NCBI GenBank assembly: GCA_002633025.1
Contig: NMRB01000184.1
Span: 95,168-159,167, forward strand
DNA: 64,000 bases
Direction: 5' to 3'
Source of the DNA: Notospermus geniculatus
Lineage: Eukaryota; Nemertea; Pilidiophora; Heteronemertea; Lineidae
In this document: positions 58,883 through 64,000 of the stretch, piece by piece
How positions within the stretch are numbered: the stretch's first letter is position 1
How the letters are laid out: every line of letters begins with the position of its first letter
The notes under the pieces: generated by a model
What the model saw: the letters and a program-made list of their open reading frames with translations, nothing else
The model's database searches: none
Told to the model about the DNA's origin: nothing
Position numbers and translations under genes: made by a program

Positions 58883-58934
58883 CTCCAGAATTCACGAATT
58901 TTCGACCCCAACCGGGGTCTTTTTCAAGTGGAAC
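58883..58934 (-). ncRNA. Hammerhead-like hairpin, Penelope-type (core mutated)
   Basis: On the minus strand: ttcca, cttgaaaa, agaccccggttggggtc, gaa, aattc-gt-gaatt, c, tggag. All three helices can be drawn, but the first core box is cttgaaaa instead of ctgangaa. Confidence 0.35.
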
Positions 58935-59427
58935 TTTACAATCTGAAACTCTAGAAAAGCCCATAACACGAAAATATGGTTGAAAAACGTCCCAAGCCTG
59001 CTTTTTCAAATCTAGACGTCAGAGGCTTTTGGTGAGTTCAATTTGACTTGATATCAAAGTAGCGATATCTACCGTTGATCAAAACTGGTACGTTCGCCCT
59101 GTTGGTAGGCTAAAAGTCAAAATATAAAAGGATTTTCCTCGGAATTGGTCGACAGGGCCTGTTGTTTGACATATCGTGTGATTTCGCTCATTTTCCACCG
59201 GGATTACCCATCTCCTCTCACTTAACCAAAATAAATACACCTACCGGGTACCTTCCCGTCTGCGCACCCCCTAATCACCGCGAAATAAACAACGCCAAGT
59301 ACAAGCAATCAACGTGACATACGAGAAACTCGCCTAGTTTCGAGGCCCCTGACACCCGTGTAAACACCGACCCTTAATATGTTGATCAGCCCAATCAAAC
59401 CCAGCACATTTCCTCCCTGTGGCTTAC

Positions 59428-59463
59428 CTGAGTCTGTGAGTGTCGTTCCGTCATCTCTTGTCC
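59428..59463 (-). CDS. Candidate alternative first coding exon of the ERG gene
   Basis: A 36-bp interval bounded by a tttcctag acceptor and a GTAAGC donor on the minus strand, about 6 kb upstream of the duplicated exon 1. It contains an ATG with nine codons (MTERHSQTQ, 59454-59428) ending in phase 0, which would join in frame to the DSLSPKSPQ exon. Support is only splice-site shape and phase, so this is a candidate. Confidence 0.25.
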
Positions 59464-60019
59464 CTAGGAAACTCCGGTTGACAAACAACAAAACTATCTT
59501 TCTATCCGGTGCCGGTGGATATAAGCGACTTGTGTACACACTTCTCCTTTTATTTCGGAAATCGGGGCGGCAGGTAGTTAAACCGGGCATCTTAATGAAT
59601 ATATTATCGAATGACGTTTCACAGGTGGGTGTGGCCCCGAGGATGATACACTGTATCATCTTATCTTTATCACCGATGTGATACCTTTACGACTGAATGT
59701 CAGCACGTGTCGGATGCGATCACGTGAATTAGCCGTTTAATTTAACTGTTCATTGCAAAATTGATTTGTCTTTTTCGTCGAATAATTCTTTTAATTGACA
59801 GAATGCGGAGATGACTGCGCGACAATAATTTAATCCTCTGCTGTCAAAACAACGATCGGTGGTGTAAAAGGAATCGATGTCCCCTTGAATAATGGCCTCA
59901 CTGCACTGTCGATGATGCGTTTGGTGCATGAAACCAAGATGATCTAAAGATCTGACATCTGTACATTTCAGAATCTAGCAATTTACATGTATATATACAG
60001 ATAAATTAAAAGTACAAAT

Positions 60020-60092
60020 TAGTGGTCGGAACTGGAATCGAACCCGAGATTTCACGGATACTAAACCGACGTTCTGCCACTAGGCCCTACGT
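60020..60092 (-). repeat. tRNA-like sequence, first of a tandem pair
   Basis: On the minus strand: gggcctagtggcagaac (A-box) and cgggttcgattcc (B-box) at tRNA spacing. About 45 bp away lies a related copy in the same orientation. Confidence 0.5.
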
Positions 60093-60137
60093 CACATTGT
60101 TTCTTGAAGTCGAAATGACGGGCAACAGCTTGCGATG

Positions 60138-60212
60138 ACAGTCAGGCTGAGAATCGAACCTAGGATCTCATGGACATTAGACCGACCCTTTGCCACTGTG
60201 CCTTTACTCTTA
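60138..60212 (-). repeat. tRNA-like sequence, second of a tandem pair
   Basis: On the minus strand: aaggcacagtggcaaagggt and aggttcgattctc, related to 60020-60092 along its length (ggtcggt.taatgtcc against cgtcggtttagtatcc). Confidence 0.5.
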
Positions 60213-62002
60213 ATGATGACAGCAGCCTGTGTTGAGGGCCGCGCGGGAGGCTGACTCGGACGTAAATCATGCCTTCTAGAGAAACAAGTAGCATCATGAA
60301 TGGAGCGGGTCGGTAATGAATGTTACAACGTATCATCCCGGGGGCGTGGCCTCAGATGAGGCAGCGAGAGATACAGCGAGCTGTGCGCATCATGGACATC
60401 AACGATCAATACATCATCGGAATAATGACAACACGGACATGAATTACCGCCATTTTACCTCAATGCATTCAAATTCTTGAAATTTCGATTCATTTCCTGG
60501 ATTAGTTTGTCTGCGTTCATCATCATAAAAAACTGAAGTGAAAAAGCAGCCGAAGGAATTGCTAATTCGCTATGATATCTGTGGACGTCATCCTCCAGTA
60601 GCAGGGTTTTTGTCTTACTCCACTTGATACAGTCGCGTGGATGAAGATAGGTAACCTTTGCTGTGGAAGGGTGGCGGAGGGTGTGGTATAAATCATAAAA
60701 TGCGCACCATTTCTGGTCCTCTTCGTCTCATGGCTACGGATTGGTTGTCAGGCACGACCGTTCGTAGTCAATGTCTTAAGACGCATGTAGGTAGACACCT
60801 ATCCGAATTATCACCATTTCCTCAGAAGATCCGAAAGAGGATAATCCCGCGTTTCTGGGGAGAAACGGATCATCAGAACGGACATCGACGGTCACCCAAT
60901 CGAACCTGTCGTCCGCCAAGCCACATTGTAGCTTTCTCGGCGGTTATTTCAGAGTTGGTTATTTCGGTAACTTCCCCAGCGCGCGGGGCTTTCCCCGTCG
61001 CATGGGTACTATTGCGTCATGGGGTAACCAATTTTGACGTCACGTGGTAACAGTCTCTGATTGGTCAACTGATAGAGTTTTCGCTATCGCTCTAGCCGAA
61101 CAATAGACAAACAGTCATTGGCCTAGCTGGGCGCCTTGGCCACAGAAGACGAAGGACACCCCTATTTAAACTTTTGTTTATTTCCGCACATTTGTTGTAG
61201 TTATTGCACTCACCTCAGCAATGTAAAGACACATGAACATGCATGTGTATGCATGTGTGTACTTTTACATGAATAAAGATATACATATTCTTTAAGGACC
61301 TAATATCATCTAACTTGAGGCTGATGACATTTCTAATGGAACAGACCGAAGGACAGAGCTTGAGGCTAAGATTTGCCTGCCCATCACAACAGCGATATCA
61401 CATAATGGCACGCCCTTGTATTACTAGTAATCGCCGCTAAAACTACATGTTCATGCCATCAGATTCTCATTTGGTCGCACGAAGAAAAAACTGCAGTGTC
61501 CGTTCTCTTCAGCTGCTTCTTCCGTGGAACTGTTCAGCCATTCAGTGACATTGCTTTCTCCTCGATATGACGAAATGGCTAATTGCACCTAGAAGCCTTT
61601 CTTTATGGCCACGCAATCAGTGGACATCAGGCGCCGCCTTTTTCCAATTTGGCCAGGCTGTGACGCAGCCATTCTGGTGGCGCTGGCACACTCCCCGGCC
61701 TGCCAATAGGAGCAGTCAGCCGCGCGTATTGCCAAAAGATGGCAGCAAAGTTCTAGCGGACCAAAAGAAAATTCTCCCGATTGGTGCTCAATCAACCATG
61801 AATGGGTCCGCTTGGCATTGAATTGGACCGTAGTGACTCCTATTGGTCAAGTGACTGACAGCTCATTCGGTTAGTGTTGACGAAATCCAGGCCAAGAGCT
61901 GACCTGCACCATATCTGCGGACCTGTCGTCTGTCTGAAAGCTTGAGACTCCCCTCTCAGTCACGCGAGGGGACGGAAGGGTTGATCGAACCCGCATCCTC
62001 AG

Positions 62003-62276
62003 CAGGGGCGGATCCAGGATTTTGGAATACGGGGGGCCGGTCACCATCAGCCACAGGCTGGTCCGGAGTAGAGTCGCAAGGCGCGGAGCCACAACGTCTC
62101 CCCCAGAAAATTTTGAATTCCAGATGCACTTAGATACGATTTCCAAGCATCTGGGGGCATGATTTCCTCATCTATTTGCTCATTTTTTCGGAGTTAGTGA
62201 CCCATTTTTTGTTGGTGTTCCAAAAATAGGGGGGGGGGGCCGCGGCCCCCTCGGCCCCCCTCTGGATCCGCGCCTG
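62003..62276. mobile_element. MITE with CAGGGGCGGATCC-type ends, longer variant
   Basis: Begins caggggcggatccagg and ends ctggatccgcgcctg, flanked by ctcag on each side (61998-62002 and 62277-62281). At 274 bp it is longer than the other copies and has a different interior with a G-rich/C-rich right end, so it belongs to another subfamily with the same termini. Confidence 0.72.
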
Positions 62277-64000
62277 CTCAGCACACGCGACACTAGGCAG
62301 AGGCACTGCACCACAGAATCGTCTAATCCACTTCACAACATGATGACATTGGAAAGCCCATTTGGTGATTTAACAACTTCCCCGGGGAGAATCTTGGTGA
62401 ATCGACGCCAGGAAATGTACAGAGTGACTTTACATGTCTTTATATGAATATAAACCAAGGAACCAATAAATGAGACTCGGAAGGTCGGTCCGGGGAGATG
62501 GGGTAATGAATATTGATGGTAGGCCAAGATAAATGGCTCTATTATGTTGACTGAGGGTAGCCGTGGCGAGGTAAAAACACCGCGCACTCCGCGCCGCTGA
62601 TGCGTTGCGTCAACTTTACGGAGTCACCATTCGTTTGATCTATAACCGGGAGAAATTAGCAAAAACGCGGGTAGGAAGAGCATATTTGGCGAAGGAAAAT
62701 CGCCAGCTATTGGCCCATTAGTGAACCTTTAATATAAATAGATGCACCATTTTACCGGCAATTAACTTTGATTGAATGGCAAGTTGGCCGAGCACGGAGG
62801 AACATCGTGTCGTCTGCTGACAGGAAGTGTCTTGGCCGGGGATGGAGACACGTTGATGTCTTTGTCTGAGGCGATCGAAGGGGGACGCGCAAAAACTGGC
62901 TGTCATGTCAAAGGGTTAGTTTATTCGTATAGTTATCGGGACAATTTAAGGCCAAAAGTTTCATTCAAATGACAAGCGGTTTCAAGCAACTGCACTGGCA
63001 GTGGCTTCCCGCACTTGACCGCGTGGCTTTCAGAGGCCGTGCATCTCGGTTATGCATTGAATTTCACTCTCTTTTGCACTTGGTCTGTTGTAGGCATCTT
63101 GTTAGCAGGAACGAATGAAGACTATGAATGTGAAACTGCTGCTCAAGAATAAAAAACTGCTGCAGGGGGCGAACGGACCTGTCGAGGGCCTTGTTTCCTG
63201 CGTTTTTTTCATAGGCATCTGCGAAAGAAATGCGTATTTATGGCCTTCAGCAGCAACATTTGAACACAAGAACTTTGACGCACGCGCATAAATATTCAAC
63301 AGTCATCATCAAACTCGCCAAGGTCCAGATATGGACCATGAAGCGATCATTATGATTATGATTATGATAGCCACTACATCGCACTACCGGATGGGTAAAT
63401 TTATTGTAGGCAACATTCGACACACCGGAAAGTACAGTTGAATGATAAGCAGAAGATAGCTCCGCTCCGTGTAGATCTAAGTCACGTGACAGAATCACCA
63501 ATGCTCTATTTCCCGCGCCTATCCATGCCATGTGCTGCGAAGCCACACCCTCTTGGACATTTCCCTTCTTTCCCGCACCGTTTTTCAGCTGTTTAAAAAA
63601 ATCAATGTGAATCTCCCGGTGAATCTATTGGATCCTACTCGGTACACCGTTATCCAAAGGTGGACCTCATGAAACGAGCGCCAAATAGAACTCTGACTTG
63701 TGCTGTGACGTCATCAAAGTGCGCCGCATCCCAGCCTCTCGTGATAACGATATCGCTCGAATTCGAGGAAGGACCAATTCGCAATAATCATCACTAATGG
63801 CATGAATGGCATGAATGGGTTGTGTACGGAAGAAGGGAAGCTGAGAAAAAAAGGGTTGTTTATCATCGAGTTTGCCTCAAAGGTTGGGTTTTCAGCAGCA
63901 AGAGAAGCCTGTGAGTAGGCATAGCCATAGGCCTAGGCCTAGGCCTCCCTAGCTAAACATGGCTAGCTATTAGCTAAGCAGGCAGATCATGAGATGCCTA

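Larger units (their letters stand above)
53901..64000. other. Region 5' of the ERG exons, no gene recognised
   Basis: Upstream of the duplicated first exons. The ERG promoter and 5' UTR are expected in the lower part. I see repeats, tRNA-like sequences and the candidate exon at 59428, but no second gene. An open frame at 57928-58182 (plus, MVKKPRDSHNNLKRLHDG) is unassigned. Confidence 0.4.

Noticed and set aside
60658-61050. 130-codon plus-strand frame
   Set aside because: No family features; composition like random GC-rich sequence.

Overview
The window is a piece of an intron-rich animal nuclear genome, not a microbial one. It has spliced genes with GT-AG introns, two assembly gaps (3301-3821 and 23713-23857), dispersed inverted-repeat transposons and tRNA-derived SINE-like sequence. 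Gene content and the abundance of short words such as taggcctac, tacatgta and accggta suggest a highly polymorphic marine invertebrate, probably a non-vertebrate deuterostome (echinoderm, hemichordate or amphioxus type). That placement is an inference and I cannot name the species.

Four recognisable genes were resolved exon by exon from splice sites, reading phase and similarity to known families. (1) A ZDHHC1/ZDHHC11-type palmitoyltransferase lies on the minus strand (5234-11934, 11 coding exons, 475 residues). (2) It is divergent from SAC1/SACM1L, the ER-Golgi phosphoinositide phosphatase, on the plus strand (12769-18499, 16 coding exons, 590 residues); the two start codons are about 0.8 kb apart. 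(3) TMEM231, a ciliary transition-zone membrane protein, is convergent with SAC1 on the minus strand (21157-22990, six exons found; the first coding exon is missing and may lie in or near the second gap). (4) A large ERG/FLI1-class ETS transcription factor occupies the minus strand from 26045 to at least 53395, with a Pointed domain exon, a 48-bp exon and a complete ETS-domain exon, separated by long introns.

Three neighbouring genes (ZDHHC1, SAC1, TMEM231) each carry one intron with a textbook minor-spliceosome (U12) donor and branch point. The first two coding exons of the ERG gene are present twice in a tandem repeat of about 1.7 kb joined at a poly-G tract with one ambiguous base, which looks either like an uncollapsed haplotype or a real duplication with mutually exclusive exons. 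Inside the last large part of the ERG locus, on the opposite strand (28.4-31.4 kb), a second tandem repeat of about 1.5 kb carries two copies of a small, unrecognised two-exon gene whose reading frame survives divergence between the copies, including an in-frame 6-bp indel.

The rest (start to 5.2 kb, 18.5-21.1 kb, 23-26 kb, ERG introns, and 54-64 kb) is noncoding as far as I can see. It is populated by fold-back and terminal-inverted-repeat elements (one family with CAGGGGCGGATCC termini and 5-bp target duplications, one 77-bp fold-back with a 9-bp target duplication, a 1.29-kb TIR element, and nested insertions), tRNA-like SINE heads, and three hammerhead-like hairpins of the kind found in Penelope-like retroelements.
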